Source: an uncultured Clostridia bacterium
GTDB taxonomy: Bacteria > Bacillota > Clostridia > TANB77 > CAG-508
Assembly (NCBI GenBank): GCA_947589645.1
Contig: CANQCG010000007.1
Span: 1 to 52,377 of the forward strand
Direction of reading: 5' to 3'
Length of the DNA: 52,377 bases
Shown: piece after piece, positions 16,028 to 24,929 of the stretch
Layout of the letters: the number at the start of each line of letters is the position of its first letter
How positions within the stretch are numbered: the stretch's first letter is position 1
Made by a program: the position numbers and the translations under genes
Notes under the pieces: model-generated
The model's input: the letters and a program-made list of their open reading frames with translations, nothing else
What the model was told of the DNA's origin: nothing
The model's database searches: none

Positions 16028-17816
16028 AGATTCTAAGAAAGATAAAATAAAAAAAATAGCCTCATTAATAGTTCTTATAGCTTTATTAGTAGCAATAATT
16101 GTAGTAGGCGTAGTATATGTAAACAAAACTAATGAAGAGGATGAAAAAGAATTACCTTATACAGAACTAATAAAAGAAATTTCTAATAAAAATGTAGAAG
16201 CAGTAGAAATGACTGTTGGAAGCACCACTGTTAAAGTAAAACTAAAAGGCATGCAAGAAGGAGAAGAAAAGATTACAATAGTTCCAAATACACAAGTGTT
16301 CATGGAATTAATTCAACAGCAAGCTTTAGAGGGCAATGAAATAAATGTAAATCAGAAACCAAGAAGTATTTTAACTGTAATACCATCATATATAATGTCA
16401 CTTTTACCAACTCTTATAATGGTAGCCTTGTTTATAATGCTATTTAAGATGCAAGGTCTTGGTGATAAAGGCGAGGTATATGATGAAACAGAAAGAAAAA
16501 TAAAAACCACATTTGATGATGTGGCAGGTTTAGATGAAGAAAAAGAGGAATTAATTGAAATAGTAGACTTTTTAAAGAAACCAGAAAAGTTTATAGAAAT
16601 GGGAGCAAAAATTCCAAAAGGTGTTTTACTGTATGGTAAGCCAGGAACTGGAAAAACATTAATTGCAAAAGCTATAGCTGGAGAGGCAGGAGTTCCATTT
16701 ATATCTATGAGTGGATCAGAATTTATAGAAATGTTTGCAGGTCTTGGAGCTTCACGTGTTAGAAAATTATTTGAAAAAGCAAGAAAAATGGCTCCTTGTA
16801 TAGTATTTATTGATGAGATAGATGCAATAGGAGCAAGAAGAACAGGAAGTAGTGGCGCAGAATCTGAAAACAACCAAACATTAAATCAATTATTAGTTGA
16901 AATGGATGGCTTTTCAACAGAGGAAACAATTATAGTTTTAGCTGCAACCAATAGACCTGAAATGTTAGATAAAGCACTTCTAAGGCCAGGAAGATTTGAT
17001 AGACAAGTAACTATTCCAACGCCAGATTTAAAAGGAAGAGAAGCAATATTAAGAATACATGCAAAAGATAAAAAATTAGCTGAAAATGTTACTTTAAAAG
17101 GCATTGCAGAAGATACTTCTGGCTTTACTGGAGCAGAACTTGCAAATATTCTAAATGAAGCTGCAATTACTGCAACAAGAAATAAACATGAAGTAATTGA
17201 ACAACTAGATTTAGATGAAGCAGTTAAAAAAGTAACAGTCGGACTTGAAAAACATAGTAGAGTTATTTCAGATAAAGATAAAAAATTAACAGCATATCAT
17301 GAAGCAGGACATGCAATTGTTAGTCAATATTTACCAACACAAACAGATGTAAAAGAAGTTTCTATTATACCAAGAGGTCTTGCTGGTGGTTATACAATGT
17401 ATAAAAATGATGAAGACAAATACTATATTTCAAAAACAGAAATGGAAGAAAAATTAATTGCATTATTAGGCGGAAGGGCTGCTGAAAAATTAGCATTAGA
17501 TGATATATCAACAGGTGCAAGCAATGACATTGAAGTAGCTACTCAAGTTGCAAGAAATATGGTAACAGTATACGGTATGAGTGATGAAATTGGTCCAATA
17601 TCTCTAAAAAATGATAATGGTGAGTTAGATTATCAAATGTTTGGAGAAGAAATCGAAGATAAAATTGGTAGAGAAGTAAACAAATTAATTAATACAGCAT
17701 ATATGGATGCTCAAACCATATTAAGAGAGCATATGGACAAACTTCATGAAATAGCAACAGCTTTACTTGAAAAAGAAAAAATTAATGAGGAAGAATTTAA
17801 AAAGTTCTTTGCGTAG
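16008..17816 (+). CDS. ftsH: ATP-dependent zinc metalloprotease FtsH
   Basis: A 602-residue membrane-anchored AAA+ protease that degrades damaged membrane proteins and some regulators. Two membrane segments (about 17-39 and 125-146) flank the extracytoplasmic domain. The AAA module has Walker A GKPGTGKT near 209, Walker B CIVFIDEIDA and the second region of homology NRPEMLDKALLRPGRFDR. The protease has the zinc site HEAGH near 431 and a downstream Asp in the LDDISTGASNDIE segment. Overlaps the preceding gene by 20 bp. It ends the wall/protease operon and is followed by a strong terminator. Confidence 0.97.
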   Translation: MDQNKSKDSKKDKIKKIASLIVLIALLVAIIVVGVVYVNKTNEEDEKELPYTELIKEISNKNVEAVEMTVGSTTVKVKLKGMQEGEEKITIVPNTQVFMELIQQQALEGNEINVNQKPRSILTVIPSYIMSLLPTLIMVALFIMLFKMQGLGDKGEVYDETERKIKTTFDDVAGLDEEKEELIEIVDFLKKPEKFIEMGAKIPKGVLLYGKPGTGKTLIAKAIAGEAGVPFISMSGSEFIEMFAGLGASRVRKLFEKARKMAPCIVFIDEIDAIGARRTGSSGAESENNQTLNQLLVEMDGFSTEETIIVLAATNRPEMLDKALLRPGRFDRQVTIPTPDLKGREAILRIHAKDKKLAENVTLKGIAEDTSGFTGAELANILNEAAITATRNKHEVIEQLDLDEAVKKVTVGLEKHSRVISDKDKKLTAYHEAGHAIVSQYLPTQTDVKEVSIIPRGLAGGYTMYKNDEDKYYISKTEMEEKLIALLGGRAAEKLALDDISTGASNDIEVATQVARNMVTVYGMSDEIGPISLKNDNGELDYQMFGEEIEDKIGREVNKLINTAYMDAQTILREHMDKLHEIATALLEKEKINEEEFKKFFA

Positions 17817-17826
17817 AGTTATGCAA

Positions 17827-17885
17827 AATTAAGATTTTCTTAGCGACCATAGGGAGCTTTAGAAAATCTTAATTCCGTTTTTTTT
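17827..17885 (+). terminator. Terminator after ftsH
   Basis: A 14-bp perfect stem, 17827-17840 with 17861-17874, is followed by a run of T. The stem core TAAGATTTTC/GAAAATCTTA also occurs in the terminator after ldh. Confidence 0.85.
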
Positions 17886-17910
17886 AAAGAAAGGGGAATG
17901 TTGTTAAAGT

Positions 17911-18732
17911 ATGAATAAAATTACAGATATAAGTGAGTTAGAAAAAAAGGCAAAAGAAATAAGAAGAGGAATAATAGAAGAAGTTTATAGTGCAAAATCA
18001 GGACATCCAGGTGGATCACTTTCTATAGCAGATGTTATGACAGTATTATATTTTAATGAAATGAACATAGACGAAACAAATCCAAAATGGGAAGATAGAG
18101 ATAGATTAGTATTGTCAAAAGGACATTGCTCACCAGTTTTATATAGTTGTTTAGCTGAAAGAGGTTTTTTTGATAAAGAAAACTTAAAAAATTTTAGAAA
18201 AATAGATAGTAATTTACAAGGGCATCCTGATATGAATAAAGTACCAGGAGTAGATATGACATCAGGTTCATTAGGACAAGGTTTGTCAGTTGCAAATGGT
18301 ATGGCAATAGCAGGAAAGCTGGATAACAAAAATTATAGAGTTTACGCAATTTTAGGAGATGGGGAAATAGAAGAGGGGCAGATTTGGGAAGCGGCAATGG
18401 CCTCTAGCAAGTATAAACTAGATAATTTATGTGTTATTATAGATAAAAACAACTTGCAAATAGATGGTAAAACAGAAGATATAATGAGTTCTGCACCATT
18501 GGATGAAAAATTTAAAAGCTTTGGATTTGATGTAATTGAAATAGATGGAAATAATATTTTAGAAATAATGAAAGCTCTGGCTAAAGCTAAAATTACAAAA
18601 AACAAGCCAACATGTATTATAGCTAGAACTACTAAAGGTAAGGGTGTTAGCTTTATGGAGGACAAAGCAGAATGGCATGGCAAAGCTCCAAATGAAGAAC
18701 AATATAATCAAGCAATAGAAGATTTAAAATAA
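17911..18732 (+). CDS. tktA: Transketolase, N-terminal subunit
   Basis: A 273-residue TPP-binding half of a split transketolase, which moves two-carbon units between sugar phosphates in the non-oxidative pentose phosphate pathway. SGHPGGSLSIAD, SKGHCSPVLY and MTSGSLGQGLSVANGMA are conserved substrate/TPP segments. The TPP motif is GDGEIEEGQIWEAAMAS...NN. The C-terminal half is the next gene, 25 bp downstream. The ATG at 17911 lies 14 bases after AAGGGG, a long spacing, but an in-frame stop at 17905 leaves no earlier start. Confidence 0.95.
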   Translation: MNKITDISELEKKAKEIRRGIIEEVYSAKSGHPGGSLSIADVMTVLYFNEMNIDETNPKWEDRDRLVLSKGHCSPVLYSCLAERGFFDKENLKNFRKIDSNLQGHPDMNKVPGVDMTSGSLGQGLSVANGMAIAGKLDNKNYRVYAILGDGEIEEGQIWEAAMASSKYKLDNLCVIIDKNNLQIDGKTEDIMSSAPLDEKFKSFGFDVIEIDGNNILEIMKALAKAKITKNKPTCIIARTTKGKGVSFMEDKAEWHGKAPNEEQYNQAIEDLK

Positions 18733-18757
18733 TTTAATAAATATTTAGGAGGATGAA

Positions 18758-19690
18758 ATGTTAGATAAAAAAATAGCTACACGCCAAAGCTATGGCGAAG
18801 CCTTAAAAGAATTAGGACAAAAAAATGAAAATGTTGTAGTTCTTGATGCAGATTTGTCAACAGCAACTAAAACAGAAATTTTTGCAAAGGAATTTCCAGA
18901 TAGATTTTTTGATATGGGTATAGCGGAGCAAAATATGATGGCAACAGCAGCAGGTTTAGCAACCTGTGGAAAAATACCTTATGCAAGCTCTTTTGCAGTA
19001 TTTGCAGCAGGTAGAGCTTATGATCAAATAAGAAATAGCATTTGTTACCCAAAATTAAATGTAAAAATCTGTGCAACTCATGCAGGAATTACAGTTGGAG
19101 AAGATGGTGCAACACATCAAATGTTAGAAGATATAAGTATGATGAGAACACTTCCAAACATGACAGTAATAAGCCCATCAGATGACACTCAAACTAGATG
19201 GGTAGTTGAGGAAATTTCTAAAATTCAAGGGCCTGTTTATGTTCGTTTATGCAGATTATCTACTCCTGTAATATATGATAACACCCAAAAATTTGAGATA
19301 GGTAAAGCTATTCAAATAGGAGAAGGTACAGATGCTACAATATTTGCAACAGGTGTAACAGTTTCAGAAGCAATAAAAGCTAAAGAGCAACTAGATGCAG
19401 AAGGTATAAATGTAAGAGTTATAGACATGCACACAATAAAACCAATAGATAAAGATATGATAATAAAATGTGCAAAAGAAACCAAAAGATTAATTTCAGT
19501 TGAGGATCATAATATTATTGGTGGTTTAGGTTCAGCAATTTCTGAAGTTTTAACGGAAAATTGCCCTTGCAAACTAGAAAGAATGGGAATAAATGATTGC
19601 TTTGGAAAATCTGGAAAGGCAGAAGAACTAATAAAATATTATAAAATTGGTTATGAAGCAATAATAGAAAAAGTAAAAGATAAAAATTAA
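18758..19690 (+). CDS. tktB: Transketolase, C-terminal subunit
   Basis: A 310-residue pyrimidine-binding and C-terminal half of transketolase, working as a heteromer with the preceding gene. The catalytic Glu lies in FDMGIAEQNMMATAAGLA. YDQIRNSICYP, HAGITVGEDGATHQ and YVRLCR follow as in family members, then the C-terminal domain with IDMHTIKPID and SVEDHNIIGGLG. AGGAGG precedes the ATG. Split transketolases are common in Clostridia and archaea. DXP synthase shares motifs, but the split structure and lack of its N-terminal extension argue against that. Confidence 0.94.
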   Translation: MLDKKIATRQSYGEALKELGQKNENVVVLDADLSTATKTEIFAKEFPDRFFDMGIAEQNMMATAAGLATCGKIPYASSFAVFAAGRAYDQIRNSICYPKLNVKICATHAGITVGEDGATHQMLEDISMMRTLPNMTVISPSDDTQTRWVVEEISKIQGPVYVRLCRLSTPVIYDNTQKFEIGKAIQIGEGTDATIFATGVTVSEAIKAKEQLDAEGINVRVIDMHTIKPIDKDMIIKCAKETKRLISVEDHNIIGGLGSAISEVLTENCPCKLERMGINDCFGKSGKAEELIKYYKIGYEAIIEKVKDKN

Positions 19691-19724
19691 TTTTAAAAAA
19701 AATTAAAAAAATTCAAAAATTTGT

Positions 19725-19753
19725 TTGACTTTTATTTAATGGTATGTTATTAT
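19725..19753 (+). promoter_or_regulatory. Promoter of lexA
   Basis: TTGACT at 19725-19730, a 17-bp spacer, and TATTAT at 19748-19753 with TGT before it (extended -10). The LexA operator starts 10 bp after the -10 box. Confidence 0.75.
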
Positions 19754-19762
19754 ATTGAAAGT

Positions 19763-19776
19763 AGAAAATATGTTTG
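19763..19776 (+). promoter_or_regulatory. LexA operator (SOS box) in front of lexA
   Basis: AGAAAATATGTTTG matches 11 of 14 positions of the Bacillus-type box CGAACATATGTTCG. It sits over the expected transcription start, so lexA is probably autoregulated. Confidence 0.6.
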
Positions 19777-19816
19777 TATATATAATATAAAATTCAATGA
19801 AGGGAAAGTGGTAAAT

Positions 19817-20467
19817 ATGGCAAAAAAATCTTTAGAATTAAATAAAAGAGAAAAGGCTATTTTAAAATTTATCGAAAAACAAATAATGACAGATGGATAC
19901 CCACCATCAGTAAGAGAAATTGGAAAAGCAGTAGGTTTAAGTTCAACAGCAACAGTTCATGGATATTTAGCTAAACTTGAAGAAAAGGGTTATATCAAAA
20001 AAGAAGATAAAAAAGGTAGAACATTAAAACTATTAAAAGGTGGCTCTGGAGAACCATTAATAAAATCTAGTAAAGATTATTATACACAAAAAGAACTAGT
20101 AGATGTTCCTGTAATAGGAAAAATAACTGCAGGTCAACCAATATTAGCAGTAGAAAATATAACAGATACATTCCCAATTCCTATAGATTTTGTTGGAAAT
20201 TCTGAAAGCTTTATGCTAACTGTTAGAGGCGAGAGCATGATTGAAGCAGGTATCTTAGATGGAGACTACATATTAGTAAAAAGACAAAATGATGCACGCA
20301 ATGGCGAAATAGTTGTAGCTCTTATAGATGATGAGGCAACAGTAAAAACATTTTACAAAGAAAAAGACCATATAAGATTACAACCTGAAAATTCTACAAT
20401 GGATCCAATCATAGTTCCAACTTGTGAAATACTTGGAAAAGTTGCAGGAGTATTTAGAAAAATGTAA
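19817..20467 (+). CDS. lexA: LexA repressor
   Basis: A 216-residue SOS repressor that self-cleaves when RecA filaments form. The N-terminal winged helix has [17 protein letters not shown] followed by [15 protein letters not shown], the usual recognition segment. The cleavage site Ala-Gly is in [11 protein letters not shown] near residues 105-106. The catalytic Ser is in GESMIEAG near 140 and the Lys in DEATVKTF near 177. ATG 19817 is chosen because a GGGAAAGTGG ribosome site lies just upstream and the product starts MAKKSLELN; the longer reading from 19721 runs through the promoter. A monocistronic gene with its own operator and terminator. Confidence 0.96.
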   Translation: MAKKSLELNKREKAILKFIEKQIMTDGYPPSVREIGKAVGLSSTATVHGYLAKLEEKGYIKKEDKKGRTLKLLKGGSGEPLIKSSKDYYTQKELVDVPVIGKITAGQPILAVENITDTFPIPIDFVGNSESFMLTVRGESMIEAGILDGDYILVKRQNDARNGEIVVALIDDEATVKTFYKEKDHIRLQPENSTMDPIIVPTCEILGKVAGVFRKM

Positions 20468-20509
20468 AAATAAAAAAGTATTATTTAGAAGTAAATTAAA
20501 AGATATTTG

Positions 20510-20575
20510 AAATTAATAGTGAACCAAATTGTAGGCAAAAGCTTAACAATTTGGGCTCACTATTAATTTTATATT
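20510..20575. terminator. Long bidirectional terminator between lexA and the GerA gene
   Basis: The arms 20510-20532 and 20545-20568 pair over more than 20 bp with two small defects, flanked by A-rich and T-rich ends. It serves both convergent genes. Confidence 0.8.
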
Positions 20576-22236
20576 TAATATTCCCACTTTTTGCTTATTT
20601 TTCCTTGTCTTTTAATTTGTTGTGGAGAAACAAAACCAATTCTATTTTCTTGTTTCCAAGTAGGAGGGACTACATACCCAACAGTTTGATTTACACTAGA
20701 AGGCGCAAATGGAGCAGTAAAAGGAACTCCAAAAGATTTTATATTGCATAATATAGATGCATAAGCAAAAATTCCTACGCCAATTCCCAAAAAGCCTAGG
20801 AAGGCACCTAAAAATATAAACACAAATCTAAAAATTCTCAAATGAAAACCAAAAGCAAAATCTGGTATAGCAAAAGATGCAATACCTGTAATAGCCACTA
20901 CAATTACTAGAATAGGGCTTACTATATGGGCAGAAACGGCAGCTTCACCAATTATTAAGCCACCAACAATTCCTATAGTTGAACCAATTGGCGAAGGAAC
21001 ACGAATACCAGCCTCACGTATTAACTCAAAAGAAAGTTCCATAACCAAAAGTTCTACTAAAACAGGGAAAGGTACTTTTTCCCTAGAAGCAAGTATTGAA
21101 AATAGTAGCTCAGTTGGTAGAAGCTCTTGATGAAAACTAGTAATTGCAATATAAATACCAGGTAGTAATACAGTAATAATTGCTGCAAGTCCTCTAAGAA
21201 ATCTAAGAAAATTGGCAAAATTACTTTTTAAGTTAGTGTCCTCAGGAGAGGTTAAAAAGTCCATAGCTACAGCAGGCATAATTAGAGCATAAGGGTTTCC
21301 ATTAAGTAAAACTACAACTTTTCCTTGATATAGGGCTTTAGAGCATTTATCAGGTCTTTCAGTAGCTAAAATTTGTGGAATTCCGTATGAACTGCCTTCT
21401 TCTATTAATTGCTCTAATTGACCAGAAGATTCTATAGAATCAATATCTAAATTATTAAGCCTAAACTTTACTTCAGAAACTAAATCACGATTAGTAATAT
21501 TTTGCATGTAACAAATAGAACAATTTGTTCTAGATAGAGTACCAATTTTGGTATTTTCAATAATTAAATTTTCGTTATTTACAATTCTTCTAAGAAGAGA
21601 TGTATTTGTTCTAATATTTTCAACAAAAGCTTCATGAGGGCCTCTTATTACAGTTTCGTTTTCAGGAGTATCTACACTTCTTTGTTTAAAATTCTTAGCA
21701 TCTACATTAAAAGCAACATTTAAAGTATCGACGAAAAGCACACAGTTTCCAGCATTTATAGCTGATGCTACTTCTGAGAAAGATGAAACTGCTTCAATAT
21801 TATTTTGAGGCATTAAGCTATTTAAAATGTATTTATCTAAAGATATATTTTTATTAAAAGATGTATTATAATTAATTTGCATAAGAGGTTCAAGCAAGAA
21901 ATCATTTATAATTTGAGAGTCAGTCATACCATCTAAGTAAATAATAAAAGAACTATATTTTCTATTGAAAATATTACAAGAAAACTCTCTAATTATAACA
22001 TCGCTATTAATCAAGCTATTGTAAATAGATTTCATTGTATTTAAATTTTCATCAATACTCGTAAAAATCTCTTTTGGAGTAGTTGGACTATCTGTTGAAG
22101 TGTCCATTAAAACACACGAAGAATTAGCATTATTATAATTACCACCACCCGAAAGAAGAGAAAAATGATATTTATCTCTAGGACTTTCACCAAAAAGTTC
22201 ATTAAAAATATTATTGAAAATTTTCTTAAAATTCAT
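20575..22236 (-). CDS. GerA-family spore germination protein, A subunit
   Basis: A 553-residue membrane protein of the GerAA/GerKA/SpoVAF family, located in the inner spore membrane and involved in germinant sensing. The soluble N-terminal region (about 1-290) contains DGMTDSQIINDFLLEPLM and the conserved RGPHEAFVENIRTNTSLLRR. The membrane part follows with about five segments, including PVLVELLVMELSFELIREAG and PSPIGSTIGIVGGLIIGEAA. Start ATG 22236 follows a GGAGGT site; an earlier in-frame ATG at 22278 has none. No B or C receptor subunits lie beside it, so it is either SpoVAF-like or an orphan. It suggests the organism forms spores or recently did. Confidence 0.9.
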   Translation of the reverse strand: MNFKKIFNNIFNELFGESPRDKYHFSLLSGGGNYNNANSSCVLMDTSTDSPTTPKEIFTSIDENLNTMKSIYNSLINSDVIIREFSCNIFNRKYSSFIIYLDGMTDSQIINDFLLEPLMQINYNTSFNKNISLDKYILNSLMPQNNIEAVSSFSEVASAINAGNCVLFVDTLNVAFNVDAKNFKQRSVDTPENETVIRGPHEAFVENIRTNTSLLRRIVNNENLIIENTKIGTLSRTNCSICYMQNITNRDLVSEVKFRLNNLDIDSIESSGQLEQLIEEGSSYGIPQILATERPDKCSKALYQGKVVVLLNGNPYALIMPAVAMDFLTSPEDTNLKSNFANFLRFLRGLAAIITVLLPGIYIAITSFHQELLPTELLFSILASREKVPFPVLVELLVMELSFELIREAGIRVPSPIGSTIGIVGGLIIGEAAVSAHIVSPILVIVVAITGIASFAIPDFAFGFHLRIFRFVFIFLGAFLGFLGIGVGIFAYASILCNIKSFGVPFTAPFAPSSVNQTVGYVVPPTWKQENRIGFVSPQQIKRQGKISKKWEY

Positions 22237-22265
22237 ATTTATTAAAACCTCCAACTTATTTGTTT

Positions 22266-22294
22266 TAGTATTTGCCAAAAATGAAAAAATATGC
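22266..22294 (-). promoter_or_regulatory. Sigma-G-like promoter of the GerA-family gene
   Basis: On the minus strand, GCATA (-35) and AATACTA (-10) are 17 bp apart, close to the forespore sigma-G consensus GNATA and CATNNTA. The start codon lies 29 bp further on. This fits late-forespore expression. Confidence 0.5.
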
Positions 22295-22348
22295 TAATGT
22301 AATATAATTTTGTAATATGGAAAAAATATAAAAGTAATACTTAAAGTA

Positions 22349-22377
22349 TTGATATTTTACAACATTAATAGTAAAAT
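22349..22377 (+). promoter_or_regulatory. Promoter of metG
   Basis: TTGATA at 22349-22354 and TAAAAT at 22372-22377 with a 17-bp spacer. A 9-bp perfect dyad, ATATTTTAC at 22352-22360 and GTAAAATAT at 22371-22379, overlaps both boxes. Confidence 0.5.
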
Positions 22378-22413
22378 ATTGTAAGAAAAATTAGGAAAAA
22401 AGAGGTATGCTAA

Positions 22414-23994
22414 ATGAGTGAAAGAAAAAAATTTTACATAACAACACCAATTTATTACCCAAGTGGTAAATTTCATATAGGGACAGCTTATACAACAGTA
22501 CTTGCAGATTCAATTAAAAGATATAAAACTTTAAGAGGTTATGATACTTTTTTATTAACAGGAACAGATGAGCATGGGCAAAAGATTCAAACTGTTGCTG
22601 AAAAAAATGGAAAAACGCCTCAAGAACATGTAGATTTAATGGCAGAAGAAGCAAAAAAATTATGGAAATTAATGGATATACAATATGACGACTTTATACG
22701 TACTACAGAGTCAAGACACACAAAAGTTGTTCAAAAAATATTTGATAGATTTATGGAAACAGGAGATATTTATAAAGGAAATTATGAAGGCTGGTATTGT
22801 ATGCCATGTGAAACTTATTTTACAAAAACACAGTTAGTAGATGGAAAATGTCCAGACTGTGGACGAGAAGTTAAGTTAATGAAAGAAGAAGCATATTTTT
22901 TCAACATGAAAAAATATGCAGACAGGCTTATAAAATATTATGAAGACCATCCAGATTTTATAAAACCAGAATATAGAAAAACAGAAATGTTAAATAACTT
23001 TATAAAACCTGGGTTAGAAGATTTATGTGTAAGCCGTACATCATTTGACTGGGGAATACAAGTATTAAAGGATCCAAAACATGTAGTATATGTATGGTTA
23101 GATGCTTTAACAAATTATATAACAGCCTTAGGTTATATGTCTGAAAACGAGGAACTTTTTGAAAAATACTGGCCTGCAGACCTTCAAATAGTAGGAAAAG
23201 ATATAGCAAGATTCCATTTAATATATTGGCCAATCTTTTTAATGGCTTTAGATTTGCCACTTCCAAAAACAATATTAGTGCATAACTGGATAATGATGAA
23301 AGACGGTAAGATGTCTAAATCAAAAGGAAATGTTATATATCCAGAGTTATTAATTAATAGATATGGCTTAGATGCAACAAAATATTATTTATTAAAAGAA
23401 GTGCCGGAATCACAAGATGGCTTATTTACGCCAGAGGGCTTTATCGAAAGATTTAATTCAAACTTATGCAATGACTTAGGCAATCTATTAAATAGAACAA
23501 TTGCAATGTGTAATAAATATTTCAAAGGAGAAGTTCCTAAATATAATGGAACGCCAAATGAAGTAGATAAAGAATTTGAAGAATTTGCTAAGAAACAAGT
23601 AGAAAATGTAGAGCAAAAATATGACGAATATAACATTGCAAGTGCACTTCAAGAAATATGGGAGCTTATAGCTAGAACAAATAAATATATAGATGAAACA
23701 TTACCTTGGACACTTGCAAAAGAAAATGAAGAAGAAAAGCTTAAAAGTGTAATATATCACTTAATAGAAAATTTAAGAAAAATAGCAATAATGCTATTAC
23801 CAGTAATGGCAAATACAGCAAACGAAATTTTAAGACAACTAGGAATAGAAAAAAATAACTTAAAAACATGGGAAAGTTTAAGTAAATATGATCAAATTAC
23901 TCAAGTTAAAGTCATAGAAAAAGGTGAGCCACTATTTATGAGATTAAATACAGAAGAGGAAATAGACTATATAAAAAGTTCTATGAAGTCTTAA
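22414..23994 (+). CDS. metG: Methionyl-tRNA synthetase
   Basis: A 526-residue class I synthetase charging tRNA-Met. The HIGH motif appears as FHIGTAYT near residue 21, and KMSKSKGN is near 300. The connective insertion carries a four-cysteine zinc knuckle, CMPC...CPDC near 130-150. The anticodon-binding helical domain follows (about 360-510). The protein ends there: the C-terminal EMAPII/Trbp111-like dimerisation domain found in B. subtilis MetRS (about 660 residues) is absent. ATG behind AAAGAGGTATGC. No T-box or S-box leader is visible upstream. It heads a co-directional group of six genes. Confidence 0.96.
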   Translation: MSERKKFYITTPIYYPSGKFHIGTAYTTVLADSIKRYKTLRGYDTFLLTGTDEHGQKIQTVAEKNGKTPQEHVDLMAEEAKKLWKLMDIQYDDFIRTTESRHTKVVQKIFDRFMETGDIYKGNYEGWYCMPCETYFTKTQLVDGKCPDCGREVKLMKEEAYFFNMKKYADRLIKYYEDHPDFIKPEYRKTEMLNNFIKPGLEDLCVSRTSFDWGIQVLKDPKHVVYVWLDALTNYITALGYMSENEELFEKYWPADLQIVGKDIARFHLIYWPIFLMALDLPLPKTILVHNWIMMKDGKMSKSKGNVIYPELLINRYGLDATKYYLLKEVPESQDGLFTPEGFIERFNSNLCNDLGNLLNRTIAMCNKYFKGEVPKYNGTPNEVDKEFEEFAKKQVENVEQKYDEYNIASALQEIWELIARTNKYIDETLPWTLAKENEEEKLKSVIYHLIENLRKIAIMLLPVMANTANEILRQLGIEKNNLKTWESLSKYDQITQVKVIEKGEPLFMRLNTEEEIDYIKSSMKS

Positions 23995-24017
23995 AATATA
24001 AATATGAAGGGCAAAAA

Positions 24018-24908
24018 ATGGATTTAATTAGTATTGAGAGAAGATATAGAAATATTAAAAGAATAATAATCTCTATTTTTATAATAATGGTATTTGTATA
24101 TGCTTTTTTAGCAATAGAACATGTATATGCTTCTGCAAGAAAAGAAAGGTTTTGTAGAGAAAATGAAGCTATTATTTCTAAAATTATACAAGAGCAAGAA
24201 GAAGCTAAAAAGCAGGAAGAAGAACAGAAAAAGTTAGAAAAAATACTTACTGACGAGGAAATAGAAAAAGTAAATAGTATTTACAAATCAGAAGAAAAGC
24301 GAGTATTTTTAACTTTTGATGATGGACCATCAAAATCAGTAACACCATTGATATTAGATCTGCTTAAAGAACAAAATGTTAAAGCTAACTTTTTCGTATT
24401 AGGAAGTAGAGTTGAGTTATATCCACAAATAGTTAAACGAGAATATGAGGATGGCCATTATATTGCAAACCATGGCTATTCTCACACATATTCACAAATA
24501 TATTCTTCTACAAATTCAGTATTAGATGAGTATAATAAAACAAATCAGGCAGTTAAAAATGCAATAGAAAATCAAGCCTACAATACAAATATATTTAGAT
24601 TTCCAGGGGGATCAGTAGGTGGAAAATATAATGCAATAAAATCAGAGGCTAAACAATTACTTAAGCAAAACAAAATAGCAAGTGTAGATTGGAATGCATT
24701 AACTGGAGATGCAGAAGGAGTAAAGACGCAAGAGGCCTTAGTAAATAGGCTAAAAGAAACAATTAAAAATAGAAATAGTCTAGTAATTTTAATGCACGAT
24801 GCAGCAGATAAAATATTAACATATAGCACATTGCCACAAGTTATAGAATATTTAAGACAGGAAGGGTATCAGTTTAAAACTTTTTACGACTTGTTAGATG
24901 AACAATAA
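24018..24908 (+). CDS. Membrane-anchored polysaccharide deacetylase (NodB/CE4)
   Basis: A 296-residue protein. Residues 1-35 form an N-terminal membrane anchor, residues 45-85 a charged Glu/Lys-rich coiled-coil-like linker, then a CE4 domain. The motifs are in order: FDDGPS (metal Asp and base), HGYSHTYS (metal His pair), RFPGGSVGG (active-site Arg), DWNALTGD, and ILMHD (catalytic His). All key residues are present. Such enzymes remove acetyl groups from N-acetylglucosamine or N-acetylmuramic acid in peptidoglycan, which gives lysozyme resistance or cortex features. The substrate is not determined. It starts 23 bp after metG. Confidence 0.92.
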   Translation: MDLISIERRYRNIKRIIISIFIIMVFVYAFLAIEHVYASARKERFCRENEAIISKIIQEQEEAKKQEEEQKKLEKILTDEEIEKVNSIYKSEEKRVFLTFDDGPSKSVTPLILDLLKEQNVKANFFVLGSRVELYPQIVKREYEDGHYIANHGYSHTYSQIYSSTNSVLDEYNKTNQAVKNAIENQAYNTNIFRFPGGSVGGKYNAIKSEAKQLLKQNKIASVDWNALTGDAEGVKTQEALVNRLKETIKNRNSLVILMHDAADKILTYSTLPQVIEYLRQEGYQFKTFYDLLDEQ

Positions 24909-24929
24909 ATAAATGTAAGGAATGAAGAG

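Noticed and set aside
16352..16873. Minus-strand frame of 173 codons over ftsH
   Set aside because: A mirror of the highly conserved AAA domain; Ser/Pro/Ile-rich composition typical of antisense frames in AT-rich genes.
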